Numbered from the stretch's first letter, positions 41,805 to 60,609 are shown. The stretch: 64,000 nt of DNA from Nesterenkonia halophila (GCF_009467795.1 NZ_WIAX01000001.1:153770-217769), one strand, 5' to 3'. The notes: generated by a model not told the origin, from the letters alone. Numbers and translations: made by a program.

Positions 41805-43243
41805 CAGAGGGTCACCTCTCCGTCGGGGCGGGGCGCCGCGGCCGCCTCGGGGTCCGCTGCGGCATAGCTGGAGGCGTCATAGAGCGTGGTCGAGCCGAAG
41901 GCCGACTGCACTGTCAGCCGGATCTCCAGGGACGCGTCGGCCGGGCCGAAGCGATGCTCGCCGGCGTCGAGCCCCGCGATGCGGCGCTCGTCGTCCTGCA
42001 TCTCCACGGCCAGCGAGCCCAGAGCCTGCCGGGACTCCAGGACGACGGCGGCTCCGTCCGGGACGACGACGTCGTTGCTGGCGAAGGCCGTGTTCAGCGA
42101 GGCCTCCACAGTGCCCTCCTCGCCCTGCAGATGCCGCAGGTCCATCGTGGAGTTCGAGAAGGCCGCGTTGAGCGCGTCCTCCTCGGTGGTGCTGTTGCTG
42201 AAGGCCCGGTAGGCGCCGTCGGAGCGCGGGGCGTCCGCCGCGCCCTGGTGGACGGCGAACACCAGCAACATCGCCGCCGTCGCGAGGACCAGCAGGCCCC
42301 CGCGGGCGCGGCGGCCGCGCAGCGCGGCGACCAGGTGGCCGACGGCCAGCAGCGCCACGATGCCGATCAGGCCGGCGAGCACCAGGGCGGATCCGGGGAA
42401 GCCCAGGGCGTCCCCGGCCAGGCCCAGCAGGATCAGCCCGGGCACCACCAGCAGCACCAGGCCGAGGGTGACCCGGCGACGTCGCCGCCCGGCCTCGCGC
42501 TCACGCAGGCTGCGCGCCGAGGGCGCCGCCTCGTGACAGCCTCCGGGCCGGCGCGCGTCGGCAGTCGCCGGGGCGGGCGCAGCCGCTCCGGTCGACGCCG
42601 TCGCGGCCGCGTCGGCCGAGGGGGCGGAGTCCTTCGGGAACCACGCCGGGCGGCCGTCCTCACGGGCGGGGGACGAGCGCCCGGCCCGGGCTTTTCCCGC
42701 GGCGTCGCCGCCCTGGGGATCCGCCGCGTCCCCGGCGTCGTCGCTCGGGCGGCTCCGGCGTCCACGGTGTCCGCGACGTCCGCGCGTCGTCGCGACCACG
42801 AGAGCGACGACCACGGCGATGATCACCACGTTGGCCAGGACGGCGAAGGGCCCGGCCAGATTCAGCGGGGTGATGACGTTCAGCGCGCCGAGCACCGCCA
42901 GCAGCGCGCCGACGACGAATCCGCCGGTGACGTCGCCGCGGATCGCCCGCTGGGCCGGGATCCTCTCCCGGTGGTCCGGCAGCAGGATCCAGGCGAGGCC
43001 GTAGAGCAGGAGCATCGGCGAGAAGAAGAGCAGCGCGGCGAGGACGCCGAGGCCGCGCACCAGCGTCGGATCCCAGCGCAGCCGGCGGGCGATCAAGGCC
43101 ATCACGCCGCCGATCCAGCCCTCCTCGGGGCGCTGCAGGCCGGTGGCGCGGAGCCGGTCGAACAGCCGCCGGCCTGCTTCGGGCTCGGACGTCCGGCCGG
43201 GCTCCCGCCGGGCGTCGTCATCGGGTCGAGTGGTCGAATCCAT
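41804..43243 (-). CDS. PspC-domain membrane protein with Toast-rack-like C-terminus
   Basis: 479 residues from ATG 43243. A PspC helix pair near the N-terminus (WIGGVMALIARRLRWDPTLV, then LFFSPMLLLYGLAWILLPD), more helices around 110-165, a long Ala/Gly/Pro-rich linker, further helices (VTLGLVLLVVPGLILLGLAG, ALVLAGLIGIVALLAVGHLV, LLVLATAAMLLVFAVHQG), and an extracytoplasmic beta-rich C-terminus with repeated AFSNST (twice) and LNTAFASNDVVVPDGAA. That end resembles Toast-rack domains of LiaF-type sensors. Divergent from the PspC-histidine kinase gene; together they form a LiaFSR/PspC-like envelope-stress system. Confidence 0.82.
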   Translation of the reverse strand: MDSTTRPDDDARREPGRTSEPEAGRRLFDRLRATGLQRPEEGWIGGVMALIARRLRWDPTLVRGLGVLAALLFFSPMLLLYGLAWILLPDHRERIPAQRAIRGDVTGGFVVGALLAVLGALNVITPLNLAGPFAVLANVVIIAVVVALVVATTRGRRGHRGRRSRPSDDAGDAADPQGGDAAGKARAGRSSPAREDGRPAWFPKDSAPSADAAATASTGAAAPAPATADARRPGGCHEAAPSARSLREREAGRRRRRVTLGLVLLVVPGLILLGLAGDALGFPGSALVLAGLIGIVALLAVGHLVAALRGRRARGGLLVLATAAMLLVFAVHQGAADAPRSDGAYRAFSNSTTEEDALNAAFSNSTMDLRHLQGEEGTVEASLNTAFASNDVVVPDGAAVVLESRQALGSLAVEMQDDERRIAGLDAGEHRFGPADASLEIRLTVQSAFGSTTLYDASSYAAADPEAAAAPRPDGEVTL

Positions 43244-43377
43244 GGCTCCAGCATCCTCCGGCGCCGCGCCGCGCGCTATCGGGGATCGCCCTGAACCGAC
43301 CCTGAGTCGCCCTCGGGACTCCCGGAATTCCGGGGATCGGCGGACTCGGGGACGGGCCTGCGTGACAGGATGGAGCC

Positions 43378-44793
43378 ATGACCGACCCTGCACCCCGCCC
43401 GCCGCTGCGCCGGGCGGCCGGCACTCCCGTGGCCGGGGTCTGCCTCGGCGTCGCGCGGCACCTGCAGGTCTCGGCTCCGGTGGTCCGCGCGGTGATGATC
43501 GGACTGGCCATCGCCGGCGGACTGGGCGTGCTTCTCTACTGCTGGCTGTGGATCTTCGTCCCGGCCGAGGACGAGCCGGCCGGCACGGCCGGCGTGCGCG
43601 GCCTCAGCGGTCCGGCCGTCGACGCCGCCGCACCGGACGGCGCTGCACGGGACGGCGCCGCGGCGGAGACGGCCGACTCGGACGAGCCCGGCGAGGATCG
43701 CGGACGCTCGGCCTCCCGCGGCCCGGAGACCCCCGCCGATCGGGTGCGCGCCGTGCTGGACAGCCTGACCAGCTCTCCGGAGGTGCTGGCCGGCGGACTG
43801 CTGCTCGGCGCCGCCGGTCTGCTGGCGCTGACGCTGGTCGGCGTGCCGCTGAACTGGCGGCTCGTCGGCCCTCCGGCAGTCATCGTCGTCGGCGTGCTGC
43901 TGGCCTGGTCGCAGGTGGACCGCACCGGACGCGACGGCGGACGGCGCGGCGCGCTCTGGCAGGTCGCCGCCGGCGCCGGCCTGGTCGTCGTCGCGCTGCT
44001 GGTCCTCGCCGGCGGCTTCGTGCCCGCCGGCGATCTGCTGGTGGGCCTGGTGGTGGCCCTGATGCTGCTGGCCGGCGTCGTGCTGGTCGCCGCGCCCTGG
44101 CTGCTGCGGATGTACCGGACGATGACCGCCGAGCGCGCCCGGGCCGCCGCCGAGGCCGAGCGTGCCGACATCGCCGCCCATCTGCACGATTCGGTGCTGC
44201 AGACGCTGGCGGTGATCCAGAAGCAGCGCGGCGACCCGGCGGCGGTCGAACATCTCGCGCGGCGCCAGGAGCGGCAGCTGCGCGGGTGGCTCTATCGGCG
44301 CGACGCCGCCGATCCCGGCACGCTGAAAGATCAGCTCCTCGCCGTCGGCGCGGAGCTGGAGGAGCTGCACGGAGCGGCCGTCGACGTCGTCGCCGTGGGG
44401 GAGTCGCAGGCCCGCGACCACCGGGTGCTGGTCGCCGCGGCGCGCGAGGCGATGGCCAACGCGCTCACGCACGCCGGGCCGGCGTCGGTCTATGTCGAGT
44501 CCGATCCCGCGGCCGACGCGGTGTTCATCCGCGACCGAGGGCCGGGCTTCGACGTCGACGCCGTCGGCGCCGACCGGATGGGTCTGCGGGAATCGATCAT
44601 CGGCCGGATGCGCCGCGGCGGCGGCGAGGCGAGGATCCGCTCGGGGGAGCGGGGCACGGAGGTCGAACTGATCATGCCCGTCGAGCGCGGCGCCGAGGAG
44701 CGGGAGGAGGGCCCCGCCGAGCAGGATGCCGGCGGCGGCGAGGAGCATCCCGGGGACTCCCGGGAACACCTGCGGGGAGGAGATCCGTCATGA
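43378..44793 (+). CDS. PspC-domain sensor histidine kinase (LiaS-like)
   Basis: 471 residues. N-terminal PspC domain (GTPVAGVCLGVARHLQVSAP, VLLYCWLWIFVPAEDEP), a linker, membrane helices from about 145 to 240, then the HisKA_3-type helix with phospho-acceptor His270 in AAHLHDSVLQTLAVIQ. The ATPase has the N-box AAREAMANALTHAG and D/G-boxes RDRGPGFDVDAVGADRMGLR. PspC-fused kinases pair with LuxR regulators in actinobacterial envelope-stress control. Its stop overlaps the regulator start (ATGA). CAGGAT 6 nt before the ATG may be the -10. The last 30 residues are acidic. Confidence 0.9.
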   Translation: MTDPAPRPPLRRAAGTPVAGVCLGVARHLQVSAPVVRAVMIGLAIAGGLGVLLYCWLWIFVPAEDEPAGTAGVRGLSGPAVDAAAPDGAARDGAAAETADSDEPGEDRGRSASRGPETPADRVRAVLDSLTSSPEVLAGGLLLGAAGLLALTLVGVPLNWRLVGPPAVIVVGVLLAWSQVDRTGRDGGRRGALWQVAAGAGLVVVALLVLAGGFVPAGDLLVGLVVALMLLAGVVLVAAPWLLRMYRTMTAERARAAAEAERADIAAHLHDSVLQTLAVIQKQRGDPAAVEHLARRQERQLRGWLYRRDAADPGTLKDQLLAVGAELEELHGAAVDVVAVGESQARDHRVLVAAAREAMANALTHAGPASVYVESDPAADAVFIRDRGPGFDVDAVGADRMGLRESIIGRMRRGGGEARIRSGERGTEVELIMPVERGAEEREEGPAEQDAGGGEEHPGDSREHLRGGDPS

Positions 44794-45482
44794 GCGAGGA
44801 GACGACGAGGGCGGCCCAGGCCGCGTCCGCGGACCGGCCGCGGCGCGTGGTGATCGTCGACGACCATGCCATCTTCAGGGCAGGTCTGCGCGCCGAGCTG
44901 GAGGGACGAGTGGAGGTGCTCGGCGAGGCCCACGACGTCGAGTCGGCGATCGCCGTCGTGCGCGAGCAGCGGCCCGAGGTGGTGCTGCTCGACGTCCACC
45001 TGCCCGGCGGCTCCGGAGGCGGCGGGGCCGAGGTCGCCCTCGCCTGCCGGGACCTGCTCGAGGAGGTGCGCGTCCTGGCGATCAGCGTCTCCGACCAGGC
45101 CGAGGACGTCGTCTCGGTCATCCGCGCCGGCGCCCGGGGATACGTGACCAAGACGATCAGCGCCGACGACCTGATCGCGGCGGTGGCCACAGTCTCCGCC
45201 GGAGACGCGGTGTTCTCCCCGCGGCTGGCCGGATTCGTGCTGGACGCATTCGGCACCTCGGCGGCCGCCGGCGTCCGGGACGAGGAGCTGGATCTGCTGT
45301 CCGCCCGCGAAGTCGAAGTCATGCGGCTGATCGCCCGCGGACACACCTACCGGGAGATCGCCTCGGATCTGTTCCTGTCGATCAAGACGGTGGAGACCCA
45401 CGTGTCCAACGTGCTGCGCAAGCTCCAGCTCTCCTCCCGCCATGAGCTGACCCGCTGGGCCGAGCAGCGCCGGATCGTCTGA
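44790..45482 (+). CDS. LuxR/NarL-type response regulator (LiaR-like)
   Basis: 230 residues from ATG 44790. Receiver: VVIVDDHAIFRAGLRAELEG, phospho-acceptor Asp68 in VVLLDVHLPGG, conserved Lys in GYVTKTISADDL. A Gly-rich loop GGSGGGG follows Asp68. GerE helix-turn-helix LLSAREVEVMRLIARGHTYR, then SIKTVETHVSNVLRKLQLSS. It is the partner of the kinase encoded immediately upstream, and most likely controls the divergent PspC genes. Confidence 0.92.
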   Translation: MSEETTRAAQAASADRPRRVVIVDDHAIFRAGLRAELEGRVEVLGEAHDVESAIAVVREQRPEVVLLDVHLPGGSGGGGAEVALACRDLLEEVRVLAISVSDQAEDVVSVIRAGARGYVTKTISADDLIAAVATVSAGDAVFSPRLAGFVLDAFGTSAAAGVRDEELDLLSAREVEVMRLIARGHTYREIASDLFLSIKTVETHVSNVLRKLQLSSRHELTRWAEQRRIV

Positions 45483-45582
45483 GCGGTCCGGCGGGACGGG
45501 CCGACGGGACGGGCCGACGACGCCGGACGTCGCCGACCTCGGCGCGCCGTCGCCGGCGGTGCGTGACCCCGATCTCCGGTGC

Positions 45583-45588
45583 TACACT
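45583..45588 (+). promoter_or_regulatory. rpoB upstream promoter, -10 TACACT
   Basis: Good -10 about 385 nt before rpoB; no clear -35 (a GTGACC at 45563 is too close). Confidence 0.45.
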
Positions 45589-45594
45589 CTTGCG

Positions 45595-45972
45595 CGGGTT
45601 CCGCCGCGGACACCCCGGCCGAGGGCCGGCGGCGGCGTCGGGGCCCCGGCGTCCGCCGGATCGCTCCGGGCCGGACGACGACGCCCGGTCGAGGCCGGGC
45701 GGACGCACAACCTCCATGACCGGCGACCCGCGGGATCTCCGCGGGCGGCTGTTGCGCCCATGCGTCGCCGTCGTTTATGCTGTACTTTTGCGCCTCCCCT
45801 CTATGCGCGTGCCTTCAAATAGCGGTGGGCACCGTCTCTTGCTCCTCATCCATGACCGGGTCGTCGCGGCCTGACGACGTCGGCACAGCCGCCGGCGCCG
45901 ACCGCGGGCGCCCCCGGCGGGAGCGGGGGAAGCGTGCCAAGGAAGCTACGAAGGTCTGTGGAAGGATCCCTC
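45595..45972 (+). other. Long 5' leader region of rpoBC
   Basis: About 380 nt from the first possible start to the rpoB TTG. It contains the second promoter (45752-45781), an AT-richer patch at 45775-45822 and GC-rich hairpin-forming stretches. No gene or clear terminator is seen. Confidence 0.5.
45752..45781 (+). promoter_or_regulatory. rpoB proximal promoter
   Basis: -35 TTGCGC (45752-45757), 18-bp spacer, -10 TATGCT (45776-45781). Start near 45788, about 185 nt before rpoB. Confidence 0.6.
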
Positions 45973-49479
<3,507 letters not shown>

Positions 49480-49490
49480 GTCCCTCGCCG

Positions 49491-49521
49491 CCCCGCGTCG
49501 GCTCGGCGAGCCGACGCGGGG
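49491..49521. terminator. Intercistronic hairpin between rpoB and rpoC
   Basis: 15-bp perfect complementary arms CCCCGCGTCGGCTCG / CGAGCCGACGCGGGG almost without loop, 12 bp after the rpoB stop. No T run. It may act as a weak terminator, pause or RNA-processing site; full termination is unlikely because rpoC follows 70 bp later. Confidence 0.55.
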
Positions 49522-49590
49522 AGGTCGACGGACTACGCATGCATCGCCAGACGTCACGAATCTTGAGAGAGAAAAGAGAGACACCGGACT

Positions 49591-53478
<3,888 letters not shown>

Positions 53479-53512
53479 CCGGTCGTCGCACCGCGGGGGC
53501 GACCCCGTGACC

Positions 53513-53559
53513 CGGCCGGGGCCCGGGGCGAGCGTCCTGCTCGCCCCGGGCCCCGGCCG
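53513..53559 (+). terminator. Terminator after rpoC
   Basis: Perfect 21-bp stem, all but one pair in GGCCGGGGCCCGGGGCGAGC and complement (53513-53533 and 53539-53559), 5-nt loop. Confidence 0.88.
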
Positions 53560-53634
53560 TGTCCGCGGACCCGCCGACGGGGCGCAGGCGACGTGTCGGA
53601 TGCCGGGGATTGGGCGGAACGCTGCGGCTCCTGC

Positions 53635-53640
53635 TATCGT
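53635..53640 (+). promoter_or_regulatory. str operon promoter, -10 TATCGT
   Basis: TATCGT with a possible -35 TTGGGC (53610-53615, 19-bp spacer). Start near 53647, leaving a leader of about 200 nt before rpsL; nothing else is recognised in this leader. Confidence 0.5.
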
Positions 53641-53849
53641 TGACTCGATTGTTTCTGTGTGGCAGAGGGACTCGGTCCGGGTCGCGGGGTCGTTGCGCGA
53701 CGAATGCCACATTTTTGCACGCCCAGGGGCTCCTCCCGCGGACTGTGCGAAGAACTGATCGCCCGCGGGATGGTGAGCATCCCTCAGCCTGACCGGACGG
53801 CGGCCCGCCGTGGTCCGTCACGCCCGAAACCACGTATGGAGAGCGCATA

Positions 53850-54223
<374 letters not shown>

Positions 54224-54224
<1 letters not shown>

Positions 54225-54694
54225 TGCCGCGCAAGGGACCGGCGCCGAAGCGCCCCATCACTCAGGACCCCGTCCACGGCTCCCCGCTGGTCACGCAGCT
54301 GATCAACAAGGTGCTGACCGACGGCAAGAAGTCCACCGCCGAGCGGATCGTCTACGGCGCCCTCTCCGGCGTCGCGACCAAGACCGGCGAGGACGCCGTC
54401 ACCGTGCTGAAGAAGGCCATGGACAACATTCGTCCGGCCCTCGAGGTCCGCTCCCGCCGCGTCGGCGGCGCCACCTACCAGGTGCCCGTCGAGGTCAAGG
54501 CCGGCCGTGCGACCGCCCTGGCGCTGCGCTGGCTGGTCGGCTACTCCAAGGACCGTCGTGAGAAGACGATGACCGACCGGCTGATGAACGAGATCCTGGA
54601 CGCCTCCAACGGCCTGGGTGCCGCGGTCAAGCGCCGTGAGGACACCCACAAGATGGCCGAGTCCAACAAGGCCTTCGCCCACTACCGCTGGTGA
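54224..54694 (+). CDS. rpsG: 30S ribosomal protein S7
   Basis: 156 residues. [60 protein letters not shown] and the C-terminal [15 protein letters not shown] are conserved. It nucleates assembly of the 30S head. One-base overlap with rpsL ensures coupled translation. Confidence 0.98.
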
Positions 54695-54834
54695 TCGACG
54701 GCCCGCGCGGCGCCGCGGCGACCTCCGACGGGAGGCTTCTCGCCCGCATCCGCGCCGCGTAGGCTTGTCGGCGGCGGGTCACCGCTTCACCGGCAGCATC
54801 CATCGAGAGACCTGAGAGGACAAGGGGATCAACC

Positions 54835-56949
54835 GTGGCACAAGACGTGCTCAGTGACCTGAAGAAGGTCCGCAACATCGGCATCATGGCGCACATCGAT
54901 GCCGGTAAGACCACCACGACCGAACGTGTGCTGTTCTACACGGGCCTCAACCACAAGCTGGGGGAGACCCACGACGGTGCGTCCACGACGGACTGGATGT
55001 CTCAGGAGAAGGAGCGCGGCATCACGATCACGTCCGCCGCGGTGACCTGCTTCTGGGAGAACAACCAGATCAACATCATCGACACCCCGGGCCACGTCGA
55101 CTTCACCGTCGAGGTGGAGCGTGCGCTGCGCGTGCTCGACGGCGCGGTGGCGGTGTTCGACGCCAAGGAGGGTGTGGAGCCGCAGTCGGAGACGGTGTGG
55201 CGCCAGGCCGACAAGTACAACGTGCCGCGCATCTGCTTCGTCAACAAGATGGACAAGCTCGGTGCCGACTTCTACTTCACCGTCGACACCATCAAGTCCC
55301 GCCTGGGCGCCAAGCCGCTGGTGATGCAGCTGCCGATCGGCTCCGAGTCCGACTTCGTCGGCGTGGTGGACCTGGTCCACATGAAGGCGCTGGTGTGGCC
55401 CGGCGACGCCAAGGGTGACGTGACCCTGGGCGCCGAGTACGAGACCCGGGAGATCCCGGAGGAGCTCAAGGAGCGGGCCCAGCAGTACCGCGACGAGCTC
55501 GTCGAGTCGGTCGCCGAGGCCGACGAGGACCTCATGGAGAAGTACTTCGCCGGTGAGGAGCTCACCCTCGAGGAGCTCACCAAGGGCATCCGCAAGCTCA
55601 CCGTCGGCGGCGAAGCCTACCCGGTCTTCTGCGGCTCGGCCTTCAAGAACCGCGGCGTGCAGCCGATGCTGGACGCCGTCGTCGACTACCTGCCGAGCCC
55701 GCTGGACATCTCGGCGATGGAGGGCCACGCGCCGAACGACGAGGACAAGGTCCTGACCCGCAAGCCCAGCAAGGACGAGCCGTTCTCCGCGCTGGCCTTC
55801 AAGGTCGCCGCGCACCCGTTCTTCGGCCAGCTGACCTACATCCGCGTGTACTCCGGCCGGCTGACCAACGGCGCGCAGGTGGTCAACACCACCCGCGGCA
55901 AGAAGGAGCGCATCGGCAAGCTGTTCCAGATGCACTCCAACAAGGAGAACCCGGTCGAGGAGGTCACCGCGGGCAACATCTACGCCGTGGTGGGCCTGAA
56001 GGACACCACCACCGGCGACACGCTGGCGGACCCGGGCGAGCCGATCGTGCTCGAGTCGATGTCCTTCCCGGAGCCGGTCATCACGCTGGCCATCGAGCCG
56101 AAGTCGAAGAATGACCAGGAGAAGCTCTCCACGGCCATCCAGAAGCTGGCGGCCGAGGACCCGACCTTCACGGTGAACCGCAACGAGGACACCGGCCAGA
56201 CCGAGATCGGCGGCATGGGCGAGCTCCAGCTCGACGTGCTGGTCGACCGCATGAAGCGCGAGTTCAAGGTCGAGGCCAACGTCGGCAAGCCGCAGGTGGC
56301 CTACCGCGAGACCATCCGCAAGAAGGCCGAGGGTGTGGAGTACACCCACAAGAAGCAGACCGGCGGCTCCGGCCAGTTCGCCAAGGTCATCCTCGACTTC
56401 GAGCCGCTGGACACCTCCGACGGCGAGATGTACGAGTTCGTCAACGCCGTGACCGGTGGTCGCATCCCGCGCGAGTACATCCCGTCGGTCGACGCCGGCA
56501 TCCAGGACGCGATGGGCCTGGGCGTGCTCGCGGGCTACCCGATGGTCGGTGTGAAGGCCACGCTGAACGACGGCCAGTACCACGACGTCGACTCTTCGGA
56601 GATGGCGTTCAAGATTGCCGGCTCCCAGGCCTTCAAGGAGGGCGTCACCCGCGCGAAGCCGGTGCTGCTCGAGCCGACGATGGCCGTCGAGGTCCGCACT
56701 CCCGAGGAGTACATGGGCGACGTCATCGGCGACCTGAACTCTCGGCGCGGCCAGATCGGCCAGATGGACGACGCCGCGGGCGTGAAGGTCATCCAGGCCA
56801 CGGTCCCGCTGTCGGAGATGTTCGGCTACATCGGCGAGCTCCGCTCGCGCACTCAGGGCCGGGCCGTCTTCACCATGACCTTCGAGGCCTACGCCGAGGT
56901 CCCGAAGGCCGTGGCCGAGGAGATCATCGAGAAGAACCGCGGCGAGTGA
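54835..56949 (+). CDS. fusA: Elongation factor G
   Basis: 704 residues from GTG 54835, GAGAGGACAAGGGG upstream. G domain: [20 protein letters not shown], switch [29 protein letters not shown]. Domains II to V follow, with [20 protein letters not shown] and the domain IV tip [20 protein letters not shown]. It drives tRNA-mRNA translocation. Same operon as rpsL-rpsG, 140 bp after rpsG. Confidence 0.98.
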   Translation: MAQDVLSDLKKVRNIGIMAHIDAGKTTTTERVLFYTGLNHKLGETHDGASTTDWMSQEKERGITITSAAVTCFWENNQINIIDTPGHVDFTVEVERALRVLDGAVAVFDAKEGVEPQSETVWRQADKYNVPRICFVNKMDKLGADFYFTVDTIKSRLGAKPLVMQLPIGSESDFVGVVDLVHMKALVWPGDAKGDVTLGAEYETREIPEELKERAQQYRDELVESVAEADEDLMEKYFAGEELTLEELTKGIRKLTVGGEAYPVFCGSAFKNRGVQPMLDAVVDYLPSPLDISAMEGHAPNDEDKVLTRKPSKDEPFSALAFKVAAHPFFGQLTYIRVYSGRLTNGAQVVNTTRGKKERIGKLFQMHSNKENPVEEVTAGNIYAVVGLKDTTTGDTLADPGEPIVLESMSFPEPVITLAIEPKSKNDQEKLSTAIQKLAAEDPTFTVNRNEDTGQTEIGGMGELQLDVLVDRMKREFKVEANVGKPQVAYRETIRKKAEGVEYTHKKQTGGSGQFAKVILDFEPLDTSDGEMYEFVNAVTGGRIPREYIPSVDAGIQDAMGLGVLAGYPMVGVKATLNDGQYHDVDSSEMAFKIAGSQAFKEGVTRAKPVLLEPTMAVEVRTPEEYMGDVIGDLNSRRGQIGQMDDAAGVKVIQATVPLSEMFGYIGELRSRTQGRAVFTMTFEAYAEVPKAVAEEIIEKNRGE

Positions 56950-56986
56950 CGGTCTGACCGATCGTCCTCGGCGCAGCACGAGGCCC

Positions 56987-57022
56987 CGTTCCCCCGTCGG
57001 CCGTCCGGCGGGCGGGGGAGCG
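56987..57022 (+). terminator. Hairpin terminator after fusA
   Basis: 10-bp stem CGTTCCCCCG / CGGGGGAGCG (one G-T pair) around a GC-rich loop, 38 bp after the fusA stop. No T run. Confidence 0.5.
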
Positions 57023-57111
57023 GGCTCCCGGCGGGGCCGGATCCGGAGCGGTCCCCGCCGATCAGCCGCCTGACGGGGCAGGCGCGACCGGCCCGTGAGG
57101 TCTCCGGAAAT

Positions 57112-57141
57112 TTCACTGAATACCATGCGCCCCAGTAGACT
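57112..57141 (+). promoter_or_regulatory. tuf promoter
   Basis: -35 TTCACT (57112-57117), 18-bp spacer, -10 TAGACT (57136-57141). The same hexamers, including the preceding T and an internal CCATG, occur in the tRNA-Thr promoter. Start near 57148; leader about 67 nt. Confidence 0.7.
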
Positions 57142-57215
57142 TGCGAGAGTTTCAGCCTTGCACCAGTGCGGCTGATAGCACGTCTTCTGACTGAACACGT
57201 TCTTAGGAGGAACCT

Positions 57216-58406
<1,191 letters not shown>

Positions 58407-58483
58407 GCCTTCGGATCTGCTGATCTCGGGGAAGGCCCCGGCCCGCCTCTGATGGGCGAGGTCGGATAACTCCCCGGAGTCGA

Positions 58484-58522
58484 CGAGAGCCCCCGACGTC
58501 CCTGCGACGCCGGGGGCTCTCG
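58484..58522 (+). terminator. Terminator after tuf
   Basis: Perfect 12-bp stem CGAGAGCCCCCG / CGGGGGCTCTCG extended by GACGTC/GACGC (58484-58500 and 58506-58522). Confidence 0.85.
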
Positions 58523-58558
58523 TGCTGTCCGGCCGGGGCCGGCCGCCCGTCGAGCAGT

Positions 58559-58587
58559 TTGCAATCCGTGGGGGCATCTGTCAGGAT
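58559..58587 (+). promoter_or_regulatory. Promoter of the S10 ribosomal-protein operon
   Basis: -35 TTGCAA (58559-58564), 17-bp spacer, -10 CAGGAT (58582-58587). Start near 58594, almost 400 nt before rpsJ. Confidence 0.55.
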
Positions 58588-58593
58588 GGACAA

Positions 58594-58991
58594 GTTGCTC
58601 ACGGACGATCACGTCCCGGCGTGCCCATTCTCGGGCGCGCTGCAGTGGGCGAAAGGCCATTCGAGATCGAGACCGACTCTCGTGGTGTGTCTCGCTGTGC
58701 GCAGATGTTCTGCTCATCAAAGCGACACGCCCGACCGCGGGGGTCGGATATCCGACAGGGCGAGCAGCCGTGGCGGAGCGCGGAGAGCGCGACGGATGCG
58801 GTTCGGCCTGATCGGGATGTGCGTCACCTCCTCGAGGGGAGGCGGCGCGCAGTCCGCAACTGCAGAAGGGGAGTGCCGCGGGACGTCCCTGTCCGGCGCA
58901 TGGCCAGGCCTTCTCGCCGACGCGCGCGTCGGGCCGCTGCGGGCTGTGAGAGACCACATGACGAAGCAGTGACCAGAAAGAGGCAGATGCC
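58594..58991 (+). other. Long leader of the S10 operon
   Basis: About 400 nt without a convincing gene. It contains a hairpin around CCGACCGCGGGGGTCGG (58731-58747) and other G/C helices. Ribosomal-protein operons often have leaders through which L4 or another product feeds back; no known class is recognised here. Confidence 0.45.
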
Positions 58992-59300
58992 ATGGCGGGA
59001 CAGAAAATCCGCATCCGGCTGAAGTCGTACGACCACGAGGTCATCGACAGCTCGGCTCGGAAGATCGTCGACACCGTGACGCGCGCCGGCGCGACGGTCG
59101 TCGGCCCGGTGCCGCTGCCGACCGAGAAGAACGTGTACGCCGTCATCCGGTCGCCGCACAAGTACAAGGACAGCCGCGAGCACTTCGAGATGCGCACTCA
59201 TAAGCGCCTCATCGACATCGTCGACCCGACCCCCAAGGCGGTCGACTCGTTGATGCGTCTCGACCTGCCTGCAGACGTCAATATCGAGATCAAGCTCTGA
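58992..59300 (+). CDS. rpsJ: 30S ribosomal protein S10
   Basis: 102 residues. [40 protein letters not shown] and [16 protein letters not shown] are the S10/NusE signature. It is part of the 30S head and also contacts NusG in antitermination. First gene of the S10 operon. Confidence 0.98.
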   Translation: MAGQKIRIRLKSYDHEVIDSSARKIVDTVTRAGATVVGPVPLPTEKNVYAVIRSPHKYKDSREHFEMRTHKRLIDIVDPTPKAVDSLMRLDLPADVNIEIKL

Positions 59301-59323
59301 AGCAGGGAGGTGCTGAGAGAACT

Positions 59324-59986
59324 ATGACCAACATTTCCCGCGTCGAACTGAACGTCAAGGGACTGCTGGGCACGAAGCTCGGCATGACCCAGGTCTGGGA
59401 CGAGGACAACAACCTCGTGCCGGTCACTGTCGTCCAGGCCGAATCCAATGTCATCACCCAGATCCGCACTGCGGAGAACGACGGCTACTCGGCCGTCCAG
59501 ATCGGCTACGGCCAGATCGATCCGCGCAAGGTGACCAAGCCGCTGGCCGGTCACTTCGAGAAGGCCGGCGTGACGCCGCGCCGTCACCTCGTCGAGATCC
59601 GCACCGGCGACGCCTCCGAGTACGAGGCCGGCCAGGATCTCTCCGTCGGATCCTTCGAGACCGGCCAGAAGGTCGACGTCGTCGGCCGCACCAAGGGCAA
59701 GGGCTTCGCAGGCGTCATGAAGCGTCACGGCTTCGGCGGCGTCGGCGCCTCCCACGGTCAGCACAAGAACCACCGGAAGCCCGGCGCCATCGGCGGCGCC
59801 GCGACTCCGGGCCGCGTGTTCAAGGGCGTGCGCATGGCCGGCCGGATGGGCAACAACCGCCACACCACGCACAACCTCACCGTCCACGCCGTGGACGCCG
59901 AGAAGAACCTGCTGCTCATCAAGGGCGCCGTCCCCGGTGCTCGCGGCCAGGTCGTCCTGGTCCGCACTGCAGTGAAGGGAGCATGA
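59324..59986 (+). CDS. rplC: 50S ribosomal protein L3
   Basis: 220 residues with GGGAGGTG upstream. [37 protein letters not shown] and [20 protein letters not shown] mark the L3 fold; its extended loop reaches towards the peptidyl-transferase centre. The TGA overlaps an ATG nine bases before the rplD start. Confidence 0.98.
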   Translation: MTNISRVELNVKGLLGTKLGMTQVWDEDNNLVPVTVVQAESNVITQIRTAENDGYSAVQIGYGQIDPRKVTKPLAGHFEKAGVTPRRHLVEIRTGDASEYEAGQDLSVGSFETGQKVDVVGRTKGKGFAGVMKRHGFGGVGASHGQHKNHRKPGAIGGAATPGRVFKGVRMAGRMGNNRHTTHNLTVHAVDAEKNLLLIKGAVPGARGQVVLVRTAVKGA

Positions 59987-59991
59987 TCCTC

Positions 59992-60609
59992 ATGGCCAAC
60001 AAGGTTTCCGTCGATCTCCCCGCCGAGGTCTTCGACGCCAAGACCAACGTCGCACTGATCCATCAGGTCGTCGTCGCGCAGCAGGCCGCAGCTCGCCAGG
60101 GCACCCACAAGGTGAAGACCCGCTCCGAGGTCTCCGGCACCGGCACCAAGCCGTTCCGGCAGAAGGGCACCGGTCGGGCGCGCCAGGGTTCGATGATCGC
60201 CCCGCACATGATCGGCGGCGGCGTCGTGCACGGCCCGACCCCGCGGGACTACAGCAAGAAGGTCCCGAAGAAGATGAAGGCCGCCGCGCTGCGCGGGGTC
60301 CTCTCCGACCGTGCTCGCGCCGGCCGCGTCCACGTGGTCGACGCCCTGGTGGGGTCCACCTCCACCAAGGCTGCGAAGCAGGCCCTGGAGGGTCTGGGCG
60401 GCCGCAACCGCAACTGGCTGGTCGTGATCGACCGCAGCGACGACGCCGCCGCGCTGTCGACCCGCAACCTGCCGTCCGTCCACACGCTGTACGCCGACCA
60501 GCTGAACACCTACGACGTCGTCGTCTCCGACGACCTGGTGTTCACCCAGGCCGGCTACGACGCGTTCCTGGCCCACGCCCAGGGTGCGAACAAGGAGGAG
60601 GCCAAGTGA
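59992..60609 (+). CDS. rplD: 50S ribosomal protein L4
   Basis: 205 residues from ATG 59992 ([20 protein letters not shown]), the usual family start; an ATG at 59983 overlaps the rplC stop but leaves only one base to AAGGGAG. The tunnel loop [20 protein letters not shown], then [20 protein letters not shown] is intact. In E. coli L4 represses the S10 operon; whether it does so here is unknown. Confidence 0.96.
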   Translation: MANKVSVDLPAEVFDAKTNVALIHQVVVAQQAAARQGTHKVKTRSEVSGTGTKPFRQKGTGRARQGSMIAPHMIGGGVVHGPTPRDYSKKVPKKMKAAALRGVLSDRARAGRVHVVDALVGSTSTKAAKQALEGLGGRNRNWLVVIDRSDDAAALSTRNLPSVHTLYADQLNTYDVVVSDDLVFTQAGYDAFLAHAQGANKEEAK

